Source: Trebonia sp963822615
Lineage (GTDB): Bacteria; Actinomycetota; Actinomycetes; Streptosporangiales; Streptosporangiaceae
Length of the DNA stretch: 64,000 nucleotides
NCBI GenBank assembly: GCA_963822615.1
Contig: CAWGIM010000015.1
Coordinates: 186,001-250,000 of the forward strand
Reading direction: 5' to 3'
Below are positions 1-7,539 of the stretch, piece by piece. Both the position numbers and the translations under genes were made by a program. Each line of letters begins with the position of its first letter. Within the stretch, counting starts at the first letter, position 1. Under the pieces are notes generated by a model, which worked only from the letters and a program-made list of their open reading frames with translations, ran no database searches and was not told the DNA's origin.

Positions 1-157
1 GCTGCCCGGCCTGGACGTTGTCGAGCAGCCGGGCCGGGCTCAGCGCGAGCTCGGCGTTGCCGCCGGGCGAGGAGGACCAGGGCTGGCCGGCGAAGCAGTC
101 GGCTACCGCGTTGACCGCCTCGGTCTGGTAATGCTGGACCTTGAACCTGAGCTTCAC
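1..157 (-). CDS. Type III restriction endonuclease subunit (Res), N-terminal fragment
   Basis: Only the first 52 codons lie in the window; the gene runs off the left edge. It starts at a GTG (155-157), four bases past the stop of the methylase gene, so the two are surely co-transcribed. The start reads VKLRFKVQHYQTEAVNAV followed by ADCFAGQP, the typical opening of type III Res subunits, in which a DEAD-like helicase/translocase domain precedes a PD-(D/E)XK nuclease. Res cleaves DNA only in complex with the Mod subunit. The helicase motifs and nuclease lie outside the window, so intactness cannot be judged. Confidence 0.8.
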   Translation of the reverse strand, partial: MKLRFKVQHYQTEAVNAVADCFAGQPWSSSPGGNAELALSPARLLDNVQAGQ

Positions 158-161
158 CGGG

Positions 162-2036
162 TTAGACCGTCTTGACGTCGGTGGCCGGGCAGGCTTGCGC
201 CAGCAGCCGGCCGGCCGCGGCCCTCATCGCGTCGCTGGCGAAACCGGCGTCGAGGAACACCGCCCTGGCGGGCCTGCGGCGGGCCACCTCCCGCACCACG
301 GCGAGCGAGATGTCCCGGGCCAGGCAGGCGATGAGGGCGTCGCCGCCGACGGTGAACAGCTCGCGCCCGTCGACCTGCTCGGCGGTCACCGGCGCCGAGG
401 GCTCGATGCCCGCGCTGACCAGGAGCTCGAACAGCACGTCCTCGGCCGTCCGGTCCGGCTTGACGGTCTGCGCCAGCCCCGCCAGCTCGTCCTGCCGCAG
501 CTCATCGGGTGCCCGCTGCACGTCGGCGAGGCTGGTCGAGTCGATCCGCAGCACCCGGAAGCCGGTTTCGCCGTCCCACCCGGGATGGCGCGGCCCCTCG
601 CTGGCTCGCGCGCCGGCCCGGCGGATCCGCTCCTGGCCGATCTCGGCGATGGTCGCCAGCCCGGCGCTGGCCGCGACTGACCCCGGGCGGCATTGCTCGG
701 GCAGCTGGACGGCGATGAACCGGCGGGTCCCGCCGTCGGCCGCGTTCAGCTCGAGCACCGCCTGCGCCATCGTCGCCGACCCGGCGAAGAAATCAAGGAC
801 GAGCGACGAGGGGCCGCAGCCGTGCTCAAGCACTCGCTTCATCAGCCGGACCGGCTTGGGATTCTCGAAGACCTTGGCGTCGAGCAGCGCGGCCAGGTCC
901 CTGGTGCCGTCGTCGGTGCTGCCCGCGTACTCGTGGCCCCAGAAGTTGGCCGGGGTAAGGCCGCGGGCGGCGGACAGGAACATCTTGACCGACGGGACCG
1001 GGCTGCTGCCGTCCGCGCCCCAGTACAGGCGGCCGTCGGCCGCCAGCCGCTCGTACTCGGCCCTGGACCGGCGCCAGGCATTGGTGGTCGGCCAGGTCAC
1101 CTGGCCGGTGCGGGGGTTCCTGATCTCGTAGCAGAGGTTCGGCCGCTGGGCGGGGGTGGCCGGGTTCAGGAACGAGGCGCCCTTCCAGGGGCCGCGGGGG
1201 TCGTGGTCGGGGTTGGCGTAGCGGGCGTCCGCCTGCTCGGTCCGTGGCAGCAGGTTCACCGTGAACTGGTCGCTCTTGGCGAACACCACGATGTGCTCCA
1301 CCACGGCGGAGAAGTCCCTGGTGTTGTTGCTCCGGGTGTACCGCTTCTGCCAGACGATGCTGGCGCGGAAGTTGTCCTCGCCCATCAGCTCGGCCAGCAG
1401 CCGGACGAGGTTGGCGTGCTCGGTCGAGTCGATGCTGACGAAGATGGCCCCGTCGTCCGCCAGCAGGTTGCGCGCCAGCTTGAGCCGCGGGTACATCATG
1501 CTGAGCCAGTCGGAGTGGAAGCGGCCGCTTGACTCGGCGTTGGCCACCAGCCTGCGCCCGGCCGCGTCCGCCTGGCCCGACTTGGCCAGGTACTCCGCGG
1601 TGGTCTGGGCGAAGTCGTCCCGGTAGACGAAGTCGTGGCCGGTGTTGTAGGGCGGGTCGATGTAGATCAGCTTGACCTTGCCCAGGCAGGGCTGCTGCAG
1701 CAGCTTGAGCGCGTCGAGGTTGTCGCCCTCGATGAACAGGTTGGGCGCGGTGTCGAAGCCGGCTGACTTGCCGCGGACCGGGCGCAGCGCCTTGGCGACG
1801 GGGGCGTTAGCGGCCAGCAGGGCCGCTCGCCGGCCCGGCCAGTCGAGCTGGTAGCGCTCCCGCGGCCCGTCAACCAGGTGACCGGACAGCTCCTGGCGGA
1901 GCAGGTCAAAGTCGACCGCGCGGACGGGGCGGCCGGCCGCGTCGCGGCTCTCGGTGATCACCCCCGGGAACAGCCGGGCGAGCTGGTCGAGGTTCCGCTC
2001 GGCGAGGTCGGGCGAGTGCGTCCGCAGCTTCTCCAC
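162..2036 (-). CDS. Type III restriction-modification DNA methyltransferase (Mod)
   Basis: This 624-residue protein is an adenine-N6 DNA methyltransferase of the beta class. The catalytic motif IV DPPYNTG lies at residues 127-133 and comes before the S-adenosylmethionine-binding motif I FFAGSAT at about 416-422, the order expected for beta-class enzymes. About 640 residues is usual for type III Mod proteins such as EcoP15I. The stretch between the motifs (roughly 140-350) should carry the target-recognition region, so the recognition site cannot be predicted. The res gene follows after four bases. Together they form a type III restriction system that methylates host DNA on one strand and lets Res cut unmodified DNA. 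Confidence 0.9.
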   Translation of the reverse strand: MEKLRTHSPDLAERNLDQLARLFPGVITESRDAAGRPVRAVDFDLLRQELSGHLVDGPRERYQLDWPGRRAALLAANAPVAKALRPVRGKSAGFDTAPNLFIEGDNLDALKLLQQPCLGKVKLIYIDPPYNTGHDFVYRDDFAQTTAEYLAKSGQADAAGRRLVANAESSGRFHSDWLSMMYPRLKLARNLLADDGAIFVSIDSTEHANLVRLLAELMGEDNFRASIVWQKRYTRSNNTRDFSAVVEHIVVFAKSDQFTVNLLPRTEQADARYANPDHDPRGPWKGASFLNPATPAQRPNLCYEIRNPRTGQVTWPTTNAWRRSRAEYERLAADGRLYWGADGSSPVPSVKMFLSAARGLTPANFWGHEYAGSTDDGTRDLAALLDAKVFENPKPVRLMKRVLEHGCGPSSLVLDFFAGSATMAQAVLELNAADGGTRRFIAVQLPEQCRPGSVAASAGLATIAEIGQERIRRAGARASEGPRHPGWDGETGFRVLRIDSTSLADVQRAPDELRQDELAGLAQTVKPDRTAEDVLFELLVSAGIEPSAPVTAEQVDGRELFTVGGDALIACLARDISLAVVREVARRRPARAVFLDAGFASDAMRAAAGRLLAQACPATDVKTV

Positions 2037-2080
2037 CGGCCCAGGCTAGAACAACCAGGTCCCGGCGGACGGGCGGCCGG

Positions 2081-2722
2081 CTACGGCCGCGGGCCGCGGC
2101 GCTGCGTGGGGTCGATCGGCTGGGTCGGCTCGATCCGCCGCTGCCCGGTCACGTAGCCCTGGCCCTCGCCCGGGCCCGGCTGCGGGTAGTCGTCATCGAC
2201 CAGGGCCTGCGGGTAGGCGTTTCCCTGGCCCTGCTGGTAGCCGCCCGGCTGAGCCGGGTACGACGTGACGCGCCGCACCGCCCGCGCCGCCACCGCGGTC
2301 AGCAGGGAGGTGATGGCGACGCCGAGCACCAGGTCGACGATCGCGGTGGCCGCCTTCTGCCCGATCGGGGCGGAGGTGCTGAACGGGTAGACGACCGCCG
2401 CCAGGGTGGCCAGCCCCATGATCCAGTTGAAGAACAGGCTGGGATCCGGCGTGCTCAGCCGCAGCAGGTAGAGCAGGCCGGCCGCGACGATCGCGATCAG
2501 CGCCGCGACGAGCACGTACTCCCCGGTGTGGGCGTTGCCCCAGGCGCCGTCCCCGGCCGGGGCCATGATCGGGATGTTCAGCGTCCAGCGCGAGATGAGG
2601 ATGCCGACCAGCGCGATCAGGGCGGCGACGACCGTGGTTGCGGCGGCGCCCGCCCAGTACTGGGCGGGGTCGAGCCCGAGGCGGCTAGTGCCCGTGCCCC
2701 TGGGTGATGCGGGATAGGACAT
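2081..2722 (-). CDS. Four-helix membrane protein, DUF6069-like
   Basis: This is a small integral membrane protein of about 213 residues. The start chosen is the ATG at 2720-2722 (MSYPASPRG), which has a clear GAGGAG ribosome-binding site eight bases upstream; a longer reading from 2770 has none. Four hydrophobic segments are visible, beginning near AGAAATTVVAALIALVGIL, with a pairing of helices 1-2 and 3-4 typical of the DUF6069 family of actinobacterial membrane proteins. The last 60 residues are a cytoplasmic tail rich in Gly, Pro, Gln and Tyr. No function is known for the family and the neighbours give no clue. The family name is from memory of its pattern and is the least certain part. 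Confidence 0.65.
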   Translation of the reverse strand: MSYPASPRGTGTSRLGLDPAQYWAGAAATTVVAALIALVGILISRWTLNIPIMAPAGDGAWGNAHTGEYVLVAALIAIVAAGLLYLLRLSTPDPSLFFNWIMGLATLAAVVYPFSTSAPIGQKAATAIVDLVLGVAITSLLTAVAARAVRRVTSYPAQPGGYQQGQGNAYPQALVDDDYPQPGPGEGQGYVTGQRRIEPTQPIDPTQRRGPRP

Positions 2723-2826
2723 TTCAGCTCCTCGCGGGTTGAGCTTCCCTGTTCCTAGGTACCCCTGCAAATGAGCCGAAACCCTTGCCTACCGGGCGAA
2801 GTCAGCCCCCGTTCGGAAGGCCGGGG

Positions 2827-3687
2827 TTAAATCCGCGCCAGCAGCTCGGCCAGCAGCGCCCCGACCTGGGCGGCCGACCCGGCGGTGGCGTCGAGCACCG
2901 CCTGGTGGTCGATCGGCTCGGCCGACAGGCCGGCCGCCGGGTTGCTCACCATGGATATGCCGAGCACCTCGGCGCCGAGGTGCCGGGCGGCGATCGCCTC
3001 CATTACGGTCGACATGCCCACCAGGTCGGCGCCGGCCGTGCGCAGCATCCTGATCTCGGCCGGGGTCTCGAAGTGCGGCCCGGGCAGGCCGGCGTACACG
3101 CCTTCGGCCAGCGACGGGTCGAGTTCCCTGGCCAGGCCGCGCAGCCGGGCCGAGTAGACCTCGGTCAGGTCGGTGAACCGTGACGGCACCTGCGGGGGGA
3201 GCGGTCCCGAGAGCGGAGAGCGCCCCGTGAGGTTGATGTGGTCGCTGATTAGGACCGGCTGCCCCACCGCGTAGCCCGGGTTGATGCCGCCCGCCGCGTT
3301 GGTCAGCACGATCGTCCGGCAGCCGGCCGCGATCGCGGTGCGCACGCCGTGGGTGACGCGGTTCGGGTGGTGGCCCTCGAAGAGGTGGATGCGCCCGAGG
3401 TAGAGCAGGACGCGCAGCGGACCCTTCTTCAGGTACCGAACGGAGGCGCCGTGCCCCGCGACGCTCGGCTGCTCGAACCCGGTCAGGTCGGCCAGCTCCA
3501 GTTCGAGCTCGGGCGGGCCGATCGCGTCGGCCGCCGCCCGCCAGCCCGAGCCGAGCACGATGGCGACGTCGAAACCGTCGGCCCCGGTCCGCTCCCGCAG
3601 GGCGCCCGCGCTGGCCTCGGCGCGGGCGAAAGGGTCGGTGGCCTGGTCGTCGGCTGGCTCAGTGCGGTCGCTCATGGCGACGATCAT
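2827..3687 (-). CDS. punA: Purine nucleoside phosphorylase
   Basis: The enzyme splits purine (deoxy)nucleosides with phosphate into base and (deoxy)ribose 1-phosphate in purine salvage. It belongs to the trimeric PNP/MTAP class: the phosphate-binding LGSGW motif lies near residue 45, followed by GRIHLFEGHHPN, the base-site TNAAGGINPG, SDHINLTGRSPL, and the signature GVYAGLPGPHFETPAEIRML leading into GMSTVMEA. The length of 286 residues is normal. An in-frame ATG at 3673-3675 (MSDRTEP) is an equally good start, since neither site has a strong ribosome-binding site. It stands alone, downstream of nothing on the same strand. Confidence 0.93.
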   Translation of the reverse strand: MIVAMSDRTEPADDQATDPFARAEASAGALRERTGADGFDVAIVLGSGWRAAADAIGPPELELELADLTGFEQPSVAGHGASVRYLKKGPLRVLLYLGRIHLFEGHHPNRVTHGVRTAIAAGCRTIVLTNAAGGINPGYAVGQPVLISDHINLTGRSPLSGPLPPQVPSRFTDLTEVYSARLRGLARELDPSLAEGVYAGLPGPHFETPAEIRMLRTAGADLVGMSTVMEAIAARHLGAEVLGISMVSNPAAGLSAEPIDHQAVLDATAGSAAQVGALLAELLARI

Positions 3688-3872
3688 CCCGCACTTTGCC
3701 TGCGCATGTCACGGTACGTATTATTCGCCGGCGAAACGCGTCACAGAATGGTAAGTTCTCCCGCTGCCCTTTCTTCGCGAACTTCCCATCAGCGCAAGTT
3801 TCTTTCTGGCATCGTTGATCGGCAGCGGTAGATGAGTGCGGTATATGCACGACATGGACCGAAGGGACTGCG

Positions 3873-4724
3873 TTGTCACGACATCGGAGCGCGATGCTTG
3901 CGGAACGGCCGCAGGCGTCAGCGGGCGAATCGCGGGCTACCGGCGCCGGCGCGGCCGGCAGCGGACCGGAATCGTCCGGCTCCGGCTCGTCCGGAGCCGG
4001 CCTGCCCGACCCTAGCCCGGCCGGCGGCGGCGCCGTCACCGGCTCGTTCGGTGCGCGCAGCGCGCGGAAGAAGCGCAGCGCGCTGCGCCGCAGCGGCATC
4101 GCGGTGCCCGCCGCCGCGCTGGCGCTGCTGCTGGTCGTGGTGGTGTGGGGGGCGGCCAAGGTGATGAACCCCCAGGGCACCGGGGCGAGCAGCCTCTTCG
4201 AGTCGATTGACGGCCTCGGCCAGAGCGGCTCGGTCGCACTGCTGCAGCAGGAGCGCCAGACGCTGATCGAGATGACCGCCGCCACCAAGACGCTGACGGT
4301 GGCGGCCAAGCCCGCCATGGCGGACGCGGCGACGATCCTCGCGGCCCAGGACACTTCCGGCTCGGGCTCCGGCCAGACCTCCGGCGGCACCGGGGTCACC
4401 ACCACCGCGCCGCCCGCCAACCCGACCGCGGCCGAGTCGACCGCTCAGGCGATGCTGACCAGTTTCGGCTTCGGCTCGTCCCAGTGGCCCTGCCTGTATG
4501 ACCTGTGGCAGCGGGAGAGCGGCTGGAACGTGTACGCCGAGAACGCCGCCTCGGGCGCCTACGGGATCCCGCAGTCGCTGCCCGGCTCGAAGATGGCCTC
4601 GGCCGGCTCGGACTGGCAGACCGACGCCGCTACCCAGATCAGGTGGGGCCTCGGCTACATCAAGTCCGTCTACGGCACCCCCTGCTCCGCGTGGTCGAAC
4701 GAGGAAAACGAGGGCTTTTACTAG
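3873..4724 (+). CDS. Secreted lysozyme-like cell-wall protein, paralogue 1
   Basis: First of three tandem paralogues. The probable start is TTG (3873-3875), five bases after GAAGGGA; an ATG at 3894 lacks such a site. Residues about 55-80 form a membrane anchor or uncleaved signal (AAALALLLVVVVWGAA). A Ser/Thr/Pro-rich linker follows, then a C-terminal domain of about 80 residues with LWQRESGWNVYAENAASGAY and GIPQSLPGSKMASAGSDW. This is the lysozyme-fold transglycosylase module common in actinobacterial wall proteins, with the Glu of RESGW in the catalytic position. It probably cleaves or remodels peptidoglycan outside the cell. It is related in role, but not identical in motif, to Rpf domains. 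Confidence 0.8.
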   Translation: MSRHRSAMLAERPQASAGESRATGAGAAGSGPESSGSGSSGAGLPDPSPAGGGAVTGSFGARSARKKRSALRRSGIAVPAAALALLLVVVVWGAAKVMNPQGTGASSLFESIDGLGQSGSVALLQQERQTLIEMTAATKTLTVAAKPAMADAATILAAQDTSGSGSGQTSGGTGVTTTAPPANPTAAESTAQAMLTSFGFGSSQWPCLYDLWQRESGWNVYAENAASGAYGIPQSLPGSKMASAGSDWQTDAATQIRWGLGYIKSVYGTPCSAWSNEENEGFY

Positions 4725-4790
4725 GCCTTTCCTCCCTTCGGTCGCTTCATGCTCAGACGACGGCCTATAACGGGCGATATTACCGGCGAA

Positions 4791-4806
4791 TGTGACCCTC
4801 ATCACA
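4791..4806. promoter_or_regulatory. CRP/GlxR-type operator, site A
   Basis: The sequence TGTGA-CCCTCA-TCACA matches the CRP-family consensus TGTGA-N6-TCACA at every defined position. It lies 290 bp upstream of wall-protein paralogue 2 and 67 bp past the stop of paralogue 1. In Mycobacterium and Corynebacterium, CRP/GlxR proteins are known to control rpf genes, so a cAMP-responsive control of these wall-lytic paralogues is a reasonable inference. Confidence 0.65.
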
Positions 4807-4876
4807 GGGAAGTTTAGGGACATTCAATTCCTGTATTAAATGGGACATTCGCCCATCTCAATTCGGTAACAGTCGA

Positions 4877-4898
4877 CGACGTGATCTGCATCACGTCG
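4877..4898. promoter_or_regulatory. CRP/GlxR-type operator, site B
   Basis: This is a perfect 22-bp inverted repeat, CGACGTGAT-CTGC-ATCACGTCG, with the CRP-type core CGTGA-N6-TCACG inside it. It lies 198 bp upstream of paralogue 2 and 86 bp (centre to centre, about eight helical turns) from site A, so both could sit on one face of the DNA. Confidence 0.65.
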
Positions 4899-5095
4899 CC
4901 TGACAACGTTTATCGGCGCGTTTATCTGGCATCTTCGACTGGCGAAGCACCCTGGCTTTTTGACGGTCGCCAAGTGGTGACCAGGGCACCTTGACCCGTG
5001 CCAAGTCGACAGCCCGAGGCGAGTTCGCCGGAAAAGGGTGAAAGTGAGCGCGGGCCGCCTGCGGGCGCATTCCGCGTCTGACTGAAGGCCATCCA

Positions 5096-5950
5096 TTGGC
5101 TCGGCAACTGAAACGGTTGCGTTCGACCCGTCTCTCGCGCAGGATCGTCGTCCTCGCCGCCGGGGGCGCACTGTGCCTCACGGCGACCGGAACGGCGGCC
5201 GCCATCGCGCGCCCGGCGTCACCGGGGGGACTGGTCAAGGCCGCCGACATGCTGTTCGTGCAGCGCCAGGCCCTCGGCCAGGCAGCCGCGCCGGACAGCA
5301 GGCAGGCGGGGGTCGGCGTCACCGGCCAGCTCGTACTGCTGCAGGCGGCCCAGCGGGCAAAGGCGGCGCACGCCGCGGCGGTTGCCGCGGCGGCCAGGGC
5401 AGCGGCCGCGCGGGCCGCGGCGGCCAGGGCCGCGGCCCTGCGCGCGGCGGCGGTTCGCGCCGCCGCCCAGCGGGCGGCCCAGCGTCAGGCCGCGGCGCAG
5501 GCGGCGGCGCGGGCCGCCGCGCAGGCAGCCGCCAGCCAGGCGGCCGCGCAGGCCCAGCAGGCGGACGCCCAGCAGCAGCAGGCGGCGGCGCAGCCAGCCC
5601 CGCAGCCGGCGGTAACCGCGAGCACGCCCGCACCGCCCGCGCAGGCGCCGTCCGGCTCGGCCCAGGAGATCGCGCAGCAGTTGCTGGCGGCCCGGGGCTG
5701 GGCGGGGCAGTTCTCCTGCCTCGACTCGCTGTGGGAGCACGAGAGCGGCTGGAACATGTACGCGGAGAACCCGAGTTCCGGTGCCTACGGCATCCCGCAG
5801 GCGCTGCCGGGTTCGAAGATGGCCTCGGCCGGCTCGGACTGGCAGACCGACGCCGCCACTCAGATCCGCTGGGGCCTGAACTACATCGGGGCCACCTACG
5901 GGACCCCGTGCGGCGCCTGGTCGCACGAGGAGAGCTACAACTGGTATTAA
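5096..5950 (+). CDS. Secreted lysozyme-like cell-wall protein, paralogue 2
   Basis: The start is TTG (5096-5098), seven bases after GAAGG; no ATG or GTG fits. A basic N-terminus (RQLKRLRSTRLSRR) leads into a hydrophobic signal segment (IVVLAAGGALCLTATGTAAA). Residues about 80-165 are an Ala/Gln/Arg heptad-like stretch likely to form a long helix or coiled coil. Then comes a Pro-rich spacer and the lysozyme-like domain with LWEHESGWNMYAENPSSGAY and GIPQALPGSKMASAGSDW; the Glu of HESGW is in the catalytic position. The C-terminal 75 residues are nearly the same as in paralogues 1 and 3, which implies recent duplication or gene conversion. Expression is probably controlled by the two CRP-type sites upstream. 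Confidence 0.83.
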   Translation: MARQLKRLRSTRLSRRIVVLAAGGALCLTATGTAAAIARPASPGGLVKAADMLFVQRQALGQAAAPDSRQAGVGVTGQLVLLQAAQRAKAAHAAAVAAAARAAAARAAAARAAALRAAAVRAAAQRAAQRQAAAQAAARAAAQAAASQAAAQAQQADAQQQQAAAQPAPQPAVTASTPAPPAQAPSGSAQEIAQQLLAARGWAGQFSCLDSLWEHESGWNMYAENPSSGAYGIPQALPGSKMASAGSDWQTDAATQIRWGLNYIGATYGTPCGAWSHEESYNWY

Positions 5951-6647
5951 TCCGGGCGAGATTCGTCCGGCGCACCTTTTAACAATGCGGCGAGGGTCCC
6001 GGTTGTCACAACCGGGACCTTCGCACGTTGGGCAACCCGCCACCTTCCGCTGCCGCCGCGGCCCAGCTGTCCGTCGGCGGGCGACTACATCCCGGCCGTT
6101 CTGGCCATCCATTGACTCCCCATCATTTTTGCTCGATTTTCGGTCCGCTATGTCCGAAATGTGACAGCGAAACTGATGGGAAGTGCGGCCGAACCGGCCA
6201 AACTGATGGGAGGTGGTGGCGAGCGGACGGCCGGGGCCGGTGGCCTAAGGCCGGAAGGCTGCTCACCGTAATATTCGCGTTACGGATTGTTCGGAAGGTC
6301 GCCGCATTTAGGCCCAAGTGGCGCAAGTCACAAACGTTACTGCCGAGTAGGGAAACCGCAGCTAGAAGCCGATGTTTCCGGCTTGTTACCGGCCCGGGGC
6401 GCCCGCCGGGACCGCGGTAGCCCCGGGATGTGCTGCGGCGAACGATTGTTCTATGGCATCGTTATCACCCGACAGCACCTCGCCCGTGAGATCACCGCTG
6501 CTCAGAGCAGCAGCCAGGCGCCCTGCCCCCGCGCCGAGTCCACGAGCCGACGCCTGCCGCGCCGCCCCCGGCGCGGACCGTGGCGCCAGAGGTGACGATG
6601 ATCGCGCCGGTGCGAACTGGCCGCGCGCGAACTAACAAGGGTTGATT
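5951..6647. other. 697-bp intergenic leader upstream of wall-protein paralogue 3
   Basis: After the terminator at 5990-6024 no credible gene is present. Two copies of AAACTGATGGGA (6170-6181 and 6200-6211) sit exactly 30 bp apart, a half CRP-type site lies at 6318-6333 (AGTGG-CGCAAG-TCACA), and the base composition is lower in G+C than the coding regions. A long structured leader is likely; no known riboswitch core was recognised. Confidence 0.5.
5990..6024 (+). terminator. Hairpin terminator after wall-protein paralogue 2
   Basis: A 17-bp stem with one G-U pair (5990-6006 against 6008-6024; core GGTCCCGGTTGT / ACAACCGGGACC) begins 39 bases after the stop codon. It lacks a long T run, as is usual for terminators of high-GC actinomycetes. 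Confidence 0.7.
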
Positions 6648-7451
6648 TTGGCACGGAATATCCTCCTGCCTTCGTTCCTGTCCACTCACCGGTCCCGCGT
6701 TGTCACTGTTGCCGCGGCGGGGACCCTGACCCTGGCGGCGGCCATCTCGGCGGCGGTCGTCAGCCTTCCCGCCAGCTCGCCGGCCGCCGCGAAGCTGTCG
6801 GCCCGCCCGGCCGCGCTCAGCGCGGCCGAGTTCGCACTCGCGGCCCACGATCAGCAGCTAGCCGGCGCCCAGGCGGCCCGGCCCGCGGCCGGGGGAGGCA
6901 CCAAGCAGGTGCTGGCCTTCGACCGGCTGCAGGCCTCGGTCGCCCAGCGCAAGGAGCTGGCGGCGGCCAGGGAGGCGGCGGCCAAGGCGGCCGCCCGCAA
7001 GGCGGCGGCGCGGGAAGCGGCTAAGCGCCTGGCGGCCGAGCAGGCGGCGTCGGCGGCCGCGGCCCAGCAGGCGGCCCAGTCCGCGCAGCAGGCCACCGCC
7101 ACGCCGACCGCTCAGCCCACGCAGCCAGCGACGACGGCGAGCGTGCCGTCCGGGTCGGCCCAGCAGGTGGCCGAGCAGATGCTCAGCCAGTACGGCTGGT
7201 CGAGCAGCCAGTTCGGTTGCCTGCAGCCGCTGTGGGCGCTGGAGAGCGGCTGGAGCGTCACCGCCGAGAACCCGAGTTCAGGCGCGTACGGCATCCCGCA
7301 GGCGCTGCCCGGTTCGAAGATGGCGAGCGCCGGGGCGGACTGGCAGACCGACGCGGCCACCCAGATCCGCTGGGGGCTGACCTACATCCAGGGCCTCTAC
7401 GGCTCGCCCTGCGGCGCGTGGGCGCACGAGCAGGCCGACGGCTGGTACTAG
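6648..7451 (+). CDS. Secreted lysozyme-like cell-wall protein, paralogue 3
   Basis: The best start is the TTG at 6648, six bases after AAGGG; a TTG at 6642 is in frame but overlaps the ribosome-binding region. A signal segment (VVTVAAAGTLTLAAAISAAVV) is followed by an Ala/Lys/Arg/Gln-rich helical region at about residues 90-150, a Thr/Pro linker and the lysozyme-like domain with LWALESGWSVTAENPSSGAY and GIPQALPGSKMASAGADW. The catalytic-position Glu is in LESGW. The protein is built exactly like paralogue 2 but the helical part is diverged, so the wall-active domain is under stronger constraint than the spacer. It is convergent with the kinase gene. Confidence 0.83.
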   Translation: MARNILLPSFLSTHRSRVVTVAAAGTLTLAAAISAAVVSLPASSPAAAKLSARPAALSAAEFALAAHDQQLAGAQAARPAAGGGTKQVLAFDRLQASVAQRKELAAAREAAAKAAARKAAAREAAKRLAAEQAASAAAAQQAAQSAQQATATPTAQPTQPATTASVPSGSAQQVAEQMLSQYGWSSSQFGCLQPLWALESGWSVTAENPSSGAYGIPQALPGSKMASAGADWQTDAATQIRWGLTYIQGLYGSPCGAWAHEQADGWY

Positions 7452-7492
7452 GGACGGCCGGCCGCCCGCGCCCGACCGGCCGGTACTGAGCG

Positions 7493-7530
7493 CACGGAGG
7501 ATCCGGTCCCGCTAAGCCGGGTCCTCCGTG
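7493..7530. terminator. Bidirectional terminator between paralogue 3 and the kinase gene
   Basis: A 14-bp stem with one G-U pair (CACGGAGGATCCGG at 7493-7506 against CCGGGTCCTCCGTG at 7517-7530) with a 10-base loop separates two convergent genes. Confidence 0.75.
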
Positions 7531-7539
7531 TTCAGCCCG

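Larger units (their letters stand above)
4725..5095. other. 371-bp intergenic leader between wall-protein paralogues 1 and 2
   Basis: There is no credible gene here. The stretch holds two CRP-type palindromes (entered separately) and is clearly richer in A+T than its surroundings, as expected for a promoter region with a long untranslated leader. I looked for the c-di-AMP (ydaO) riboswitch that often precedes actinobacterial resuscitation-promoting-factor genes and did not find its conserved core. Confidence 0.6.

Noticed and set aside
172..1532. Long plus-strand frames opposite the methyltransferase
   Set aside because: They are antisense shadows of the Mod gene, caused by high GC; no family match and no ribosome-binding site.
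5340..5610. Ala/Gln tandem-like DNA in wall-protein gene 2 as a microsatellite or CRISPR-like array
   Set aside because: The repeats are irregular and in frame with a helical spacer of the protein; no spacers of constant length.
3690..6647. c-di-AMP (ydaO) riboswitches before the wall-lytic genes
   Set aside because: These often precede rpf-type genes in actinobacteria, but the conserved core was not found in any of the three leaders.
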